Positions 31,998-40,626 of a DNA stretch of 64,000 nt are shown here, piece after piece. A program made the translations under genes and the position numbers. This DNA is from Slackia isoflavoniconvertens. Lineage in GTDB: Bacteria > Actinomycetota > Coriobacteriia > Coriobacteriales > Eggerthellaceae. Each line of letters opens with the position of its first letter. Positions within the stretch are counted from its first letter, which is position 1. The notes below the pieces were generated by a model. That model searched no databases, was not told the origin of the DNA, and was given only the letters and a program-made list of their open reading frames with translations. The stretch spans positions 110,516-174,515 of the forward strand of contig NZ_QIBZ01000005.1 of assembly GCF_003725955.1 (NCBI RefSeq), given 5' to 3'.

Positions 31998-32346
31998 GGG
32001 TGCGCCGGGGCAATTTTCCCCGGCAAGGAGCCCCAAGGCATCCGGCTCTTTGAAAAAAACACCGTCCCATCTGGTGCTTCTTGGAACCGCTGTCCCATAG
32101 ATTGGATACCCGGGCATGCGGTTTTCTATAGAGTTCATGCTTGTATTACTGTGCACAGGCGCGGGTTCAGCCAAGAGGCTGCCCGAAGCGATGCGCCCGC
32201 CTGATCCGAAACCTCGTGACGGGTTTCCGTCATCGCATGACGGATTTCGCCACAGACATGAAGCGCACCGTTACTCTTCCCAGCATCACCGGGCCTGTAT
32301 GGGCCGCGGCTACGGCAACTCGCAGCCGTGAGTGATGGAGGAAGCG
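31998..32346. other. Non-coding gap between the Rep-like gene and the XRE gene (element B)
   Basis: I see no gene. A GC-rich symmetric element (CCGGGGCAATTTTCCCCGG, 32,005-32,023) lies just after the Rep stop and may be a terminator or a diverged copy of the dispersed palindrome. A hairpin CCGTCAT-CGC-ATGACGG lies at 32,227-32,243. A GGAGGAAGCG ribosome site precedes the ATG at 32,347. Confidence 0.5.
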
Positions 32347-32616
32347 ATGGAACACCTAGACCCGATAACCAGGCAGTACCTGGGGGTGATCAACAGCTAC
32401 AAGGACCGAAGCGGCATGTCGACGACCGAGCTCGCAAGGCGCCTTGGGCTGAGCGACTCGAACGTCGGGAAGAAGCTGCGCGGAGAGGTGGCCATGTCGG
32501 CCACCGAGCTGGTGCAGATCACCTGGCTGTTCAAGATCGAGTTCACCGAGTACTTCCTCGTGGGCCTTGGCGATCTACCGGAATCCACGCGACCTCAAAG
32601 GAAAGAGAAACGCTGA
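32347..32616 (+). CDS. Small XRE-type HTH protein (element B)
   Basis: This 89-residue protein has a Cro/C1-type helix-turn-helix (SGMSTTELARRLGLSDSNVGKKLRGEVAMSATELVQITWLFKI). It precedes the transfer operon and the perfect palindrome at 32,622-32,636, so it is a candidate regulator of transfer genes. The ATG at 32,347 follows a strong GGAGGAAGCG site; earlier in-frame GTG/ATG codons are less well placed. Confidence 0.75.
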   Translation: MEHLDPITRQYLGVINSYKDRSGMSTTELARRLGLSDSNVGKKLRGEVAMSATELVQITWLFKIEFTEYFLVGLGDLPESTRPQRKEKR

Positions 32617-32621
32617 CGACT

Positions 32622-32636
32622 GGGACAAATTGTCCC
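32622..32636. repeat. Dispersed palindrome GGGACAAATTGTCCC, copy B1 (intergenic)
   Basis: The only intergenic copy, 21 bp upstream of the PcfB-like start and therefore in the leader of the transfer operon. Symmetry extends three more bases on each side (ACT...AGT), as in copy B2. Confidence 0.75.
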
Positions 32637-32657
32637 AGTCCATCTAGGGGGGGAATC

Positions 32658-33248
32658 ATGCCAAGCGACTTCGGAGACGAATCCGGCGAGAAGCTGTTCG
32701 ACTGGATGCTCCGCCTGGGCCAGGAGGCCGGACAGGCCGCCATGACCCACAGCGCGGCGAGGGTCTCCATGGCCTTCAGGAACGCCGTCGGCGAGATCGG
32801 AAGCGAGCAATCGGCAATCACCGCAGGCGTCGAGCAGGCAAGCGAGGCGCCCGAGTGGGCGAAGCTGAACCTGCATGAGTTCAAAGACCTCCCCGAGTTC
32901 GACACCATCAAGGAGATCATCGGCTCGAAGCTTGAACGCGAGGCGCTCCAGCACGAGTTCTTCGACGAGGGCGAGAAGTCGTACCTCATCTTCAGGGTGG
33001 ACGACGCGCCCGAGGTCGCCAGATGCTTCGACGAGCTGGCAACGGAGACCACGAGGGCCTGCAAGAAGGCCGAGCAGCAGCTCTCCAAGGAAAAGGGCCG
33101 GGCATCGGCCAGGGACGGCGAAACGCTTGGCGACCCCGACAAGGAGCCGCTCCAGGACCGAGTCGAGGCCTTCAGGAAATCGGCAGAGCTCGCGGAACGC
33201 GCCCATGGCCGCAGCCGCGAGGTCATCGACCAAGCGAGGGGACGTTGA
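32658..33248 (+). CDS. PcfB-like protein upstream of coupling protein (element B)
   Basis: This 196-residue protein is related to the one at 22,229-22,780: FGDESGEKLFDWMLRLGQEAGQAAMTHS, AKLNLHEFKDLPEFDTIKEIIGSKL, YLIFRVDDAPEV and a charged helical tail. Its 3' end overlaps virD4 at TTGA. It follows the intergenic dispersed palindrome with a GGGGGG-type ribosome site. The PcfB/DUF3801 analogy comes from position next to the coupling protein; the family assignment is not proved. Confidence 0.65.
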   Translation: MPSDFGDESGEKLFDWMLRLGQEAGQAAMTHSAARVSMAFRNAVGEIGSEQSAITAGVEQASEAPEWAKLNLHEFKDLPEFDTIKEIIGSKLEREALQHEFFDEGEKSYLIFRVDDAPEVARCFDELATETTRACKKAEQQLSKEKGRASARDGETLGDPDKEPLQDRVEAFRKSAELAERAHGRSREVIDQARGR

Positions 33249-35089
33249 CGCCCTTCGACAAACATACCGTGGCGATAGTCGCCCTCATCTCAGCCTGCGC
33301 AGCCCTCGCAGGCTTCCTCTTCGTGGGGAGCCTCCTCGACCTTCCGGGAGGCTCCCTTGATCCCATGGAGGCGTTGCTGCAGCTGCCCGCTTGGCTAGCG
33401 CGCGGAGGGATCATGCACGCGAACGCTCTCGCACCGCTGGCGGGAATGCTGGCAGCATGCGCCATCTGGGGCATCTGGGTGCACCAGGCTCTCCGAGGGG
33501 GGACCTTCCGGCTCGGCGAGGAGCACGGCTCCTCCCGTTGGGGCAGCATCGAAGAGGGCAAAGCGTTCATGAACCAGGACGAGCCGGACCTGAACATCCC
33601 GCTGACAAGCTCCATCGGGATCCCCGTCTCCAGGTCCGACTTCGACCTGGAAACGGACCGCAACCGCAACATCTGCGTCGTCGGAACACCCGGAACGGGC
33701 AAGACCAGGAGCCACGTGCTTCCGCTGCTGATGCAGATGAACGCCAGCTACCTGGTAACCGACCCGAAGGGAACGCTCATAGAATCCACAGGGTGGATGT
33801 TCGAGGCCGCAGGCTACAGGATCCGCAACTTCGACCTCGTCAGGATGGAGACCTCGAGCCATTACAACCCCCTGGCATACGTGCGCACCGACGTGGACGT
33901 GCTGGCCATCGTGGAGTGCCTCATCACCAACACCACCGGCGACGCCGAGCACACGGGAGACCCGTTCTGGGAGAACGCGGAGCGTCTCCTCTACACGGCG
34001 CTCATCGCGTACCTGATCCACCACTGCCCGCCCGAGGACAGGAACCTCCCGGGTATGCTCACCCTGCTGTCGCTGGCTGAGGCCCGCGAGGGAAACGAAT
34101 CCTACATGAGCCCCCTCGACCTGCTGTTCCACGAGCTTGAGACGGGCAAGCGCCTAGTCGCCGCAGGCGACGAGAGGCCCTTCGACGAGAACTCGCGGGC
34201 GTTCATCAACGGGAGCTCCACCGTGCGCTGGGAGCAGGTCCGGGAGCCCGCTGACCCTTCCAAGGACTTCGCCCTCAACGCATACAAGCGCTTCAAGACC
34301 GCCGCCGGGGAGACCCTCAAATCGATCATCATCAGCTGCAACACCCGGTGCCTGCCTATGATGGCCGACAACGTGCAGAGCCTCCTGGCAGACGACGAGC
34401 TCCACCTGGACAAGATGGGCGACGCAGGGCAGAGGACCGTCGTCTTCGCATCGATGCCGGACACGCGCGGAACCTTCAACTTCCTGTTCGCCATGCTCAT
34501 GTGGCAGGCCGTGAACGAGCTCTGCGACGCGGCGATCATCGACCACGGCGGCAAGCTCCCCACCCCGGTCCACCTGGTGTTCGACGAGTTCGCCAACATC
34601 GGCAAGCTGCCCGACATCGACCGCTTCATCGCCGTCATCCGAAGCAGGAACGTCTCCATGTCCATGATCCTGCAGTCGTTCGAGCAGCTGAAGGGCACCT
34701 ACGGCGAGGAGAAGGCCCTGTCCATCAGGGCCTGCTGCGACACGACGCTCTTCCTGGGGTCGACGCTCTACGGCACCAACGAGGAGATCTCCAAGATGCT
34801 GGGAAACCAGACCATCGTCTCCTTCACCCTCAACGACACCGAGGGCGCCAACAAGTCGACCACCGTGAACAGGACCATATTCGAGCGACCGCTGATGCTG
34901 CCCGACGAGGTGGGCCGCCTGTCAAGGCGGAAGGCCCTGCTGCTCATAGCGGGCACCTACCCGTTCAAGGACGACAAGTACGACGCGGCGCAGCATCCTC
35001 GGTGGGATGAGGTCGAGCCAGGGCACAAGGGGGCCAAGCACAGCACGCCCTTCGACTTCGGAGCGTACGCAAACAGGATGAGGGGGTGA
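33245..35089 (+). CDS. virD4: VirD4/TraG-family coupling protein (element B)
   Basis: This 614-residue coupling protein has two N-terminal membrane helices (VAIVALISACAALAGFLFVGSLL and LAPLAGMLAACAIWGIWVH), the EEHGSSRWGS motif, Walker A VVGTPGTGKTRSH and Walker B VHLVFDEFANIGKLPD. The TTG at 33,245 is the likely start, overlapping the previous stop; the frame open upstream runs through the PcfB-like gene. It is collinear with the element A protein. Confidence 0.93.
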   Translation: MTPFDKHTVAIVALISACAALAGFLFVGSLLDLPGGSLDPMEALLQLPAWLARGGIMHANALAPLAGMLAACAIWGIWVHQALRGGTFRLGEEHGSSRWGSIEEGKAFMNQDEPDLNIPLTSSIGIPVSRSDFDLETDRNRNICVVGTPGTGKTRSHVLPLLMQMNASYLVTDPKGTLIESTGWMFEAAGYRIRNFDLVRMETSSHYNPLAYVRTDVDVLAIVECLITNTTGDAEHTGDPFWENAERLLYTALIAYLIHHCPPEDRNLPGMLTLLSLAEAREGNESYMSPLDLLFHELETGKRLVAAGDERPFDENSRAFINGSSTVRWEQVREPADPSKDFALNAYKRFKTAAGETLKSIIISCNTRCLPMMADNVQSLLADDELHLDKMGDAGQRTVVFASMPDTRGTFNFLFAMLMWQAVNELCDAAIIDHGGKLPTPVHLVFDEFANIGKLPDIDRFIAVIRSRNVSMSMILQSFEQLKGTYGEEKALSIRACCDTTLFLGSTLYGTNEEISKMLGNQTIVSFTLNDTEGANKSTTVNRTIFERPLMLPDEVGRLSRRKALLLIAGTYPFKDDKYDAAQHPRWDEVEPGHKGAKHSTPFDFGAYANRMRG

Positions 35090-35275
35090 TCTCTGAGCAA
35101 GGGAACGGCAGCGGCAATGCCTCTGGCAACAAGGCCGGGTCGAGCTTCCACCCTCGGCGCGGCTGCCGCCGCCTAGACGCAAAGGAGCGCTCGCGCGCTC
35201 CGCACTGCAATCTTATCACGCAACACAAGGCGCCCCTTCCACCCTCGGCGCCAGAGACGCAAAGGAGGCATTCAC

Positions 35276-35494
35276 ATGCTTGCAAAGATCATCACCCTCG
35301 TCACAGGCTGCGTGACGTTCCTGGGCGGATTCCTCGTTGTCTGGGGAGCGGTGCAGCTCGGCAGGTCCATCGGAAACCGCGGTGGCGGTGGCGAGGGCAT
35401 GGAGGCTGGCATCGCGACGATCGCCGGCGGCGCGATCATCATCGCCGCCGCGGTCTACTTCGGCCAGCTCGACACCTCATGGATGCCGGCTTAG
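35276..35494 (+). CDS. virB2: VirB2/TrbC-like pilin (element B)
   Basis: This 72-residue protein has two hydrophobic helices (VTFLGGFLVVWGAVQLGRSIG and IATIAGGAIIIAAAVYFG) around a glycine-rich loop, ending QLDTSWMPA. It is nearly identical to the element A pilin. It follows a CAAAGGAGG ribosome site; the 186 bp between virD4 and this gene repeat the block TTCCACCCTCGGCGC...GACGCAAAGGAG twice. Confidence 0.8.
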   Translation: MLAKIITLVTGCVTFLGGFLVVWGAVQLGRSIGNRGGGGEGMEAGIATIAGGAIIIAAAVYFGQLDTSWMPA

Positions 35495-35504
35495 GAGGCC
35501 CCGG

Positions 35505-35933
35505 TTGATCGACGACAAGCTCCACATCCCGATCCAGAAGGACATCGGGGAGTATGAGCAGAAGCTCTTCGGGGACATGTCCATCAGGACCTGCGTCTGC
35601 CTTGCGGGAGGATTCGCGACCGCTGTCCTCGTCGCCCTGGCCTCGTGGCTCTGGCTCGCCATAGACCCCTCTGACATGACGTTCCCCATCATGCTCGCAA
35701 CGCTGCCCTTCTGGCTCGCCGGCTTCTGGAAGCCCCACGGCATGCCCTTCGAGAGGTTTTTGCCGCTGGTCGCCAGGCACCACATGGCCAAGCGCCACTA
35801 CGAATTCACGCCCAGCCACCGCTGCGGCACGGACATGCCGCTGGCCCTGGAACCGAAGAAGCTGACCCGCAAGGAAAGAAAGAGAACCTACCGAAAGGGG
35901 GCGGAGCTCTATGAGCCTGCTGAAGAAGCGTAG
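35505..35933 (+). CDS. PrgI/VirB3-like membrane protein (element B)
   Basis: This 142-residue protein starts IPIQKDIGEYEQKLFGDMSIR and has two membrane helices (VCLAGGFATAVLVALASWLWL and TFPIMLATLPFWLAGFW) and the basic ending KGAELYEP. The start is a TTG at 35,505 with GGAGG seven bases upstream; no ATG in this frame would include the conserved PrgI N terminus. It overlaps virB4 by 23 bp. Confidence 0.85.
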   Translation: MIDDKLHIPIQKDIGEYEQKLFGDMSIRTCVCLAGGFATAVLVALASWLWLAIDPSDMTFPIMLATLPFWLAGFWKPHGMPFERFLPLVARHHMAKRHYEFTPSHRCGTDMPLALEPKKLTRKERKRTYRKGAELYEPAEEA

Positions 35934-38307
35934 GAAGGGCGTCGAAGGCGCCCCTGAGAAGAAGAAGGAGAAGCAGAAGAGGCAGAAGGGCACCATCGAC
36001 CTCTGCGGATACGAGCTCATGCTCGAGAACGGGGTCGCCCAGGTAGCGCCAGGCCTCTTCAGCCAGATGGTGCAGTTCGGCGACATCACCTACCAGTGCG
36101 CCAGAAAGGACACCCGCGAGAACATCTACAGCACCATGAGCGCGCTCTACAACTACTTCAACCCGGACACCAGCGTCCAGGTCACGATCACCAACGAGCC
36201 CGTGCCAGCCGAGGAGATCGGCAACAGGACGTTCTTCCCAAAGAGCGACCCCTGCCTGGACGACTACGTCGAGGAGTACAACCGCATCCTCAACGACAAG
36301 ATGCGCGAGGGCGTCTCGAACCTGAAGAGGCAGAGGTACCTGACCTTCACCACCAAGGCGGACGACATCGACTCGGCAATCCCAAAGCTCGCCCGCATGC
36401 GCAACGACTGCACGCAGGCCCTGGCGAGGATCAAGAGCAAGTCGGAGCCCGTGAAGGGCGCGGAGAGGCTCAGGATAGCCCGCGGCCTGCTGAGCCCGCT
36501 TTCCCCCTTCGACTTCGACTGGGACAATTTGTCCCAGTGCCCGACGGCGCGGAGCCTCGACTTCGTGGCGCCCATGTCCGTCGACTTCAAGCCCAACGGC
36601 CGCAACGACGCCTTCAGGGCCGACGACGCATGGTGCTGCGTCATGGCCATCAGGTCGTTCGGATCCATCCTCATGGACGACTGCCTCGCGAGCATCGTCG
36701 ACCTCCCCATCCCGCTCTCCGTCTCGCTGCACCTGAGGCCCATCCCGCAGGACAAGGCCATCGACATGGTGCAGGGAAAGATCGACTGGATGGACATGGA
36801 GGAGCGAGGCCAGAAGAGCCGAGCCGCCAACAAGGGAATCATCCTCACGCAGACCTCCACGGCCCTTCGCTACTCGCGCGCGGACGCCGAGGAGCTTCTG
36901 GACTTCCTGCGCAACAAGAACGAGCGACTCTTCGAGTACGCCGGCTACGTGTTCACCTACGCGGCGAGCGAGGAGGAGCTCGACGAGCAAATCGACAGAA
37001 TCATCTCCACGGCCAGGGGCTCTGCGCTCACCGTCGAGAAGCTCTACTACCGCCAGGAGGAGGGCTGGGGCTCCGTGCTCCCCTTCGCCACCAACAAGTG
37101 CGATGTGACCAGGCTGCTCACCAGCGGCCAGATCGCCATGCAGATGCCCTTCGCATCGCTGGAGATCAACCAGCCCGGCGGCATCTACCTCGGGCAGTCG
37201 AAGATCACCAACACGCTGGCCATCCTGGACAGGCTATCCCTGCCCTCGCCCATGGGATTCGACTTCGGAACGCCGGGCACGGGCAAGTCGAACGCCCAGA
37301 AGAGCGTCTGGCTGCAGGTCCGCATGCTCTACGGCGACAAGGCCCAGGGAATCTGGATCGACCCTACCGGTGAGGGACGCCCGGTCGCAGAGGCAGGCGG
37401 CGGCGTGAGCATCAGGCTCGCAGCCGACTCGGGCCAGTTCATGAACCCCTTCGACACGAAGGACGTGGAATCCCTTAACGAGCCGCTCCAGAAGGCCTTC
37501 AAGGTGGACGCCTTCCTGGCGCTCTCCGCATCGATGATGGCGGAGGGAAACCAGGGCCTCACCCAGGCGGAGCGATCCATCATCGCAAGGTGCGTGGAAG
37601 AGGCCTACCGCAGGGCCGGCGACGAGGGCACCCCGGTGCTCGAGGACTTCTACGACCTCCTCCTGGAGCAGCCGGAGGCGGCTGCCAGAGACATCGCCCT
37701 GCGATACGAGCGGCACGTCAAGGGCTCCTTCTCGTTCTTCAACCGAAGGTCCAACGTGGCCCTCGACGCCCCGATGGTGAACATCGACCTCCACGACCTG
37801 AACTCCGACATGAAGGTCTTCGGCATGCTGACCGCGCTGGAGCAGGTGCGCAACCGAATGTACCAGAACTTCGCCGAGAAAAGGACCACCTGGCTCTTCA
37901 TCGACGAGGTTCAGAGCCTCTTCAAGCATCCGGCCGTCATCGCGTACTTCGAGAGCTTCTGGGCGGAGGGCCGCAAGTTCGGCCTCGTAGCCACCGGGCT
38001 CTCCCAGAACGCCAGCTTCATGCTGGGAAGCGACATCGGCTCCACGATGATCCTCAACTCCGACTACCTGATGCTCCACAAGCAGTCCACCGTCGACCGA
38101 GACCTCTGGGCGGAGACGCTCAACCTCTCCGACGAGGAGGTCCGCTACATCGACGACGGAATCAAGCCCGGCGACGGCCTGCTGGTCGCAGGCGGCGCCA
38201 GGATGCCGATCGCAAACGAGCTGCCCAAGGGAAGGATCTACGACCTGCTGACGACCAAGCCTTCCGAGGTCAACGCCCTCGGAGGCGGAGGAAGGTCCGC
38301 CCGATGA
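35911..38307 (+). CDS. virB4: VirB4-family conjugation ATPase (element B)
   Basis: This 798-residue VirB4 ATPase is collinear with the element A protein: ENGVAQVAPGLFSQMVQFGDITYQ at the start, Walker A FGTPGTGKSNAQK, Walker B TWLFIDEVQSLF, then TGLSQNASFML and LHKQSTVDRDLWAE. The stop overlaps the next ATG at ATGA. A dispersed palindrome encodes DWDNLSQ at about residues 204-210. Confidence 0.93.
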   Translation: MSLLKKRRKGVEGAPEKKKEKQKRQKGTIDLCGYELMLENGVAQVAPGLFSQMVQFGDITYQCARKDTRENIYSTMSALYNYFNPDTSVQVTITNEPVPAEEIGNRTFFPKSDPCLDDYVEEYNRILNDKMREGVSNLKRQRYLTFTTKADDIDSAIPKLARMRNDCTQALARIKSKSEPVKGAERLRIARGLLSPLSPFDFDWDNLSQCPTARSLDFVAPMSVDFKPNGRNDAFRADDAWCCVMAIRSFGSILMDDCLASIVDLPIPLSVSLHLRPIPQDKAIDMVQGKIDWMDMEERGQKSRAANKGIILTQTSTALRYSRADAEELLDFLRNKNERLFEYAGYVFTYAASEEELDEQIDRIISTARGSALTVEKLYYRQEEGWGSVLPFATNKCDVTRLLTSGQIAMQMPFASLEINQPGGIYLGQSKITNTLAILDRLSLPSPMGFDFGTPGTGKSNAQKSVWLQVRMLYGDKAQGIWIDPTGEGRPVAEAGGGVSIRLAADSGQFMNPFDTKDVESLNEPLQKAFKVDAFLALSASMMAEGNQGLTQAERSIIARCVEEAYRRAGDEGTPVLEDFYDLLLEQPEAAARDIALRYERHVKGSFSFFNRRSNVALDAPMVNIDLHDLNSDMKVFGMLTALEQVRNRMYQNFAEKRTTWLFIDEVQSLFKHPAVIAYFESFWAEGRKFGLVATGLSQNASFMLGSDIGSTMILNSDYLMLHKQSTVDRDLWAETLNLSDEEVRYIDDGIKPGDGLLVAGGARMPIANELPKGRIYDLLTTKPSEVNALGGGGRSAR
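36521..36535. repeat. Dispersed palindrome GGGACAATTTGTCCC, copy B2
   Basis: This copy lies in virB4 at the same codons as copy A3. Symmetry extends to 21 bp. The leucine codon TTG and the AAT codon in the core are unlike neighbouring codon choice. Confidence 0.75.
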
Positions 38308-39893
38308 CGCGATCGCCCGACAGGGACCCCATGCACGACGTGGTAGCCGGAGAACGGGAGAACCTCCTCAACTCCGGTGTCGTCTCCGGCGGGGATGCGT
38401 TCCGCGAGGGCGTCGTCGGAAGCGGCGTTGGCGTGCCGGCCAAGGACGCCACGGAGCAGACGGCAGCGGGCCTCGGCCTCAGGCGCATGGCCGCCGCCTC
38501 GCTCGTTGACGAGCTGGACGACTCGGACGAGCTGGAGGGCTCACGCGACGTCTACGATGCGGCAGAGGGCGGCAGGGCAATCAGGAGGAGGCTGGCATCG
38601 CGCAAGGCGGGCAAGGCCGCAAAGTCGGCGGAGAATGCCGGCTCGCAGGGAACGGTCCCCAAGTCAACGGGGAAAGCCGAGGCCGCAGCCGACCCATACA
38701 GGCAGGCCGCGGAGATGCGCGCCAAGTCGAACGGAGCCGCAGGCGCGACGAAGGCTTCGGCAGACGCAGCCTCCGGCGCCTCCGCGGAGATGTCCGCCCA
38801 GGCCGTCGGGACCCAGGTCGCCAGCGCGAACGCGTCGGCTGCCGCGGCGGCGGCAACGGCCGAGGGAACCGCGGGCGTCGCAGGGGCCATCGCCAGCGCC
38901 GGAATACCCGTCGCAGGAGTGGTGGCCGGAATCGTCGCCTTCGTGCTGGGCGCCCTGCTGGTGGGACAAATTGTCTCAGCGCTCTTCGGCTTCTGGGAGA
39001 ACGAGGCCAACAAGCAGGCGATGGAGGGGCTCCCCCCGTACATCACCTACGAGATGGTCGAGGCGGCCCTGGACGCCCAGGAGAAGTACGGGCACCCCGC
39101 AGGCTGCACGATCGCCCAGATCATCTGCGAGAGCGGCCAAGGCGACCATATGAGCCAGCTGGCCACAAGGGACCACAACCTCTTCGGCATGAAATGGGCC
39201 TCATCGTACGCATCCGCTCCCGAGGTCGCGGGAAAGTCGTCCTGGGCGACCGGCGAGGAGGCGGCAGACGGCAGCCACTACACGACCACCGCCCAGTTCA
39301 TCGTCTTCAAGGGGGATGCGGAATGCATCCGCTTCAGGAGCCGCGTGTTCCTCCAGGCAGGCAGGTACGCGAACAACCCGCTCATCAGGGAGGCCATGGC
39401 AAACCACGACTCCGACAAGATGGCCGAGGGCCTCAAGGACGCGGGCTGGGCCACGGACTCGAGCTACGTGGAGACGCTGAAGTCGATCATGGACACCTAC
39501 GGCCTCAGGCGCTTCGACGGGCTGAGCCTGGAGGACTTCAAAGCCGGCGAGGAGGCGGGCAACGCCATCGTCGCCGCCGCATACAGCCAGCTCGGCGTGC
39601 CGTACGTCTGGGGCGGATCAACCCCGGGAAAGGGATTGGACTGCAGCGGGCTCACGCAGTACTGCTACAGGCAGGCGGGCATTCGCATCAGCCACTACAC
39701 GGAGGACCAGAAGGAGGAGCTCAGGCAGATACCCATATCCCAGGCGAAACCCGGCGACATCCTCTACAAGTACGGCCACGTCGCCATCTACATCGGCGGC
39801 GACAAGTACATACACGAGCCGCACACGGGCGACGTGTGCAGGATCGCGACGGGAGTCAACTACTTCACATGCGCCCTGACGGCGCGTCACTAG
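38304..39893 (+). CDS. Two-domain cell-wall hydrolase of the T4SS (element B)
   Basis: This 529-residue protein has an Ala/Gly/Ser-rich N-terminal region, one membrane helix (AGVVAGIVAFVLGALLVGQIVSALF), a glucosaminidase/lysozyme-like domain (TIAQIICESGQGD and HNLFGMKWA) and an NlpC/P60 domain (LDCSGLTQYCY, GHVAIYIGG, YIHEPHTGD). It is the same order as in element A, supporting a VirB1-like role. An imperfect dispersed palindrome encodes VGQIV inside the membrane helix. Confidence 0.88.
   Translation: MTRSPDRDPMHDVVAGERENLLNSGVVSGGDAFREGVVGSGVGVPAKDATEQTAAGLGLRRMAAASLVDELDDSDELEGSRDVYDAAEGGRAIRRRLASRKAGKAAKSAENAGSQGTVPKSTGKAEAAADPYRQAAEMRAKSNGAAGATKASADAASGASAEMSAQAVGTQVASANASAAAAAATAEGTAGVAGAIASAGIPVAGVVAGIVAFVLGALLVGQIVSALFGFWENEANKQAMEGLPPYITYEMVEAALDAQEKYGHPAGCTIAQIICESGQGDHMSQLATRDHNLFGMKWASSYASAPEVAGKSSWATGEEAADGSHYTTTAQFIVFKGDAECIRFRSRVFLQAGRYANNPLIREAMANHDSDKMAEGLKDAGWATDSSYVETLKSIMDTYGLRRFDGLSLEDFKAGEEAGNAIVAAAYSQLGVPYVWGGSTPGKGLDCSGLTQYCYRQAGIRISHYTEDQKEELRQIPISQAKPGDILYKYGHVAIYIGGDKYIHEPHTGDVCRIATGVNYFTCALTARH
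38963..38977. repeat. Dispersed palindrome GGGACAAATTGTCTC, copy B3 (one mismatch)
   Basis: An imperfect copy within the hydrolase gene. The element A hydrolase also contains a copy but at a different place in the gene, so the site is conserved by spacing or region rather than by codons. Confidence 0.55.
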
Positions 39894-39906
39894 AAAGGAG
39901 CAAGGA

Positions 39907-40626
39907 ATGGAAAGGAAGAGCAAGGCCATGGCCGCGCTCGCATGCGTGGCCCTTCTCGTGCTCATCGGGGCGGGATGCGCACGCTGCACCATGGTCCATA
40001 GCGGCCAGCAAGACCAACCCGGCCAGGAGCAGGGAGAGACCGCCAGCGTCGATGCCGAGGAGGCAAAGGACAGCTTGGAGAAGCTGCTCGGGACCAAGTG
40101 GACCTCCCAGGACGGCAAGTCGGCCATGTCCATAGTGAACGGCGCCTTCGTCGAGAGGTCCGGCGACGAGGAGAAGATCACCTACTGGACGCCGGAGAAG
40201 TCAACCTCCGACGAGAGCGGCTTCTCCGAGTCCATCTGGGTCAGCGACAGCCTCACGTCAACGCAGTCCCCGTCAACCATAAGGGTCGACATCGCAGGCG
40301 ACGGCAGCCTCGTGATCGCCTGCGACTCCTTCAAGCTTGCGGCGTCCTACACCATCGACGCGCCTGAGAGCGTCGAGCTCGGCATCACGGGAAACGTCGG
40401 ATACCTGGCAAGCCTGACCGGCATCGACCAGGCGAAGATCGCCGAGTGCCTGCAGGGATACGTGACCGCGAAGTGCCCGTACGCGAAGACCGCGAGCTGG
40501 GACGGCGAGATCTACATCGACGCCAACAACGACAGGACCAGCTCGACCTTCACCCTCGATGACCCCAACGCGACCATCGTGACCGTCACGATCGACGGCA
40601 AGACGGGCAAGATCTCCGCGATGTGA
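39907..40626 (+). CDS. Transfer lipoprotein (element B)
   Basis: This 239-residue protein has a clear lipoprotein signal peptide (AALACVALLVLIGAGC, lipid attachment at about Cys-24), a polar linker (QQDQPGQEQGE) and a beta-rich domain ending SSTFTLDDPNATIVTVTIDGKTGKISAM. It is homologous to the protein at 14,898-15,617 in element A, which shares the C-terminal TFTLDDP motif. Likely anchored at the outer face of the membrane beside the channel. Confidence 0.75.
   Translation: MERKSKAMAALACVALLVLIGAGCARCTMVHSGQQDQPGQEQGETASVDAEEAKDSLEKLLGTKWTSQDGKSAMSIVNGAFVERSGDEEKITYWTPEKSTSDESGFSESIWVSDSLTSTQSPSTIRVDIAGDGSLVIACDSFKLAASYTIDAPESVELGITGNVGYLASLTGIDQAKIAECLQGYVTAKCPYAKTASWDGEIYIDANNDRTSSTFTLDDPNATIVTVTIDGKTGKISAM

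Noticed and set aside
9920..38977. GGGACAATTTGTCCC copies as Rho-independent terminators
   Set aside because: Five of six are inside coding sequences, lack T tracts and would block their own operons.
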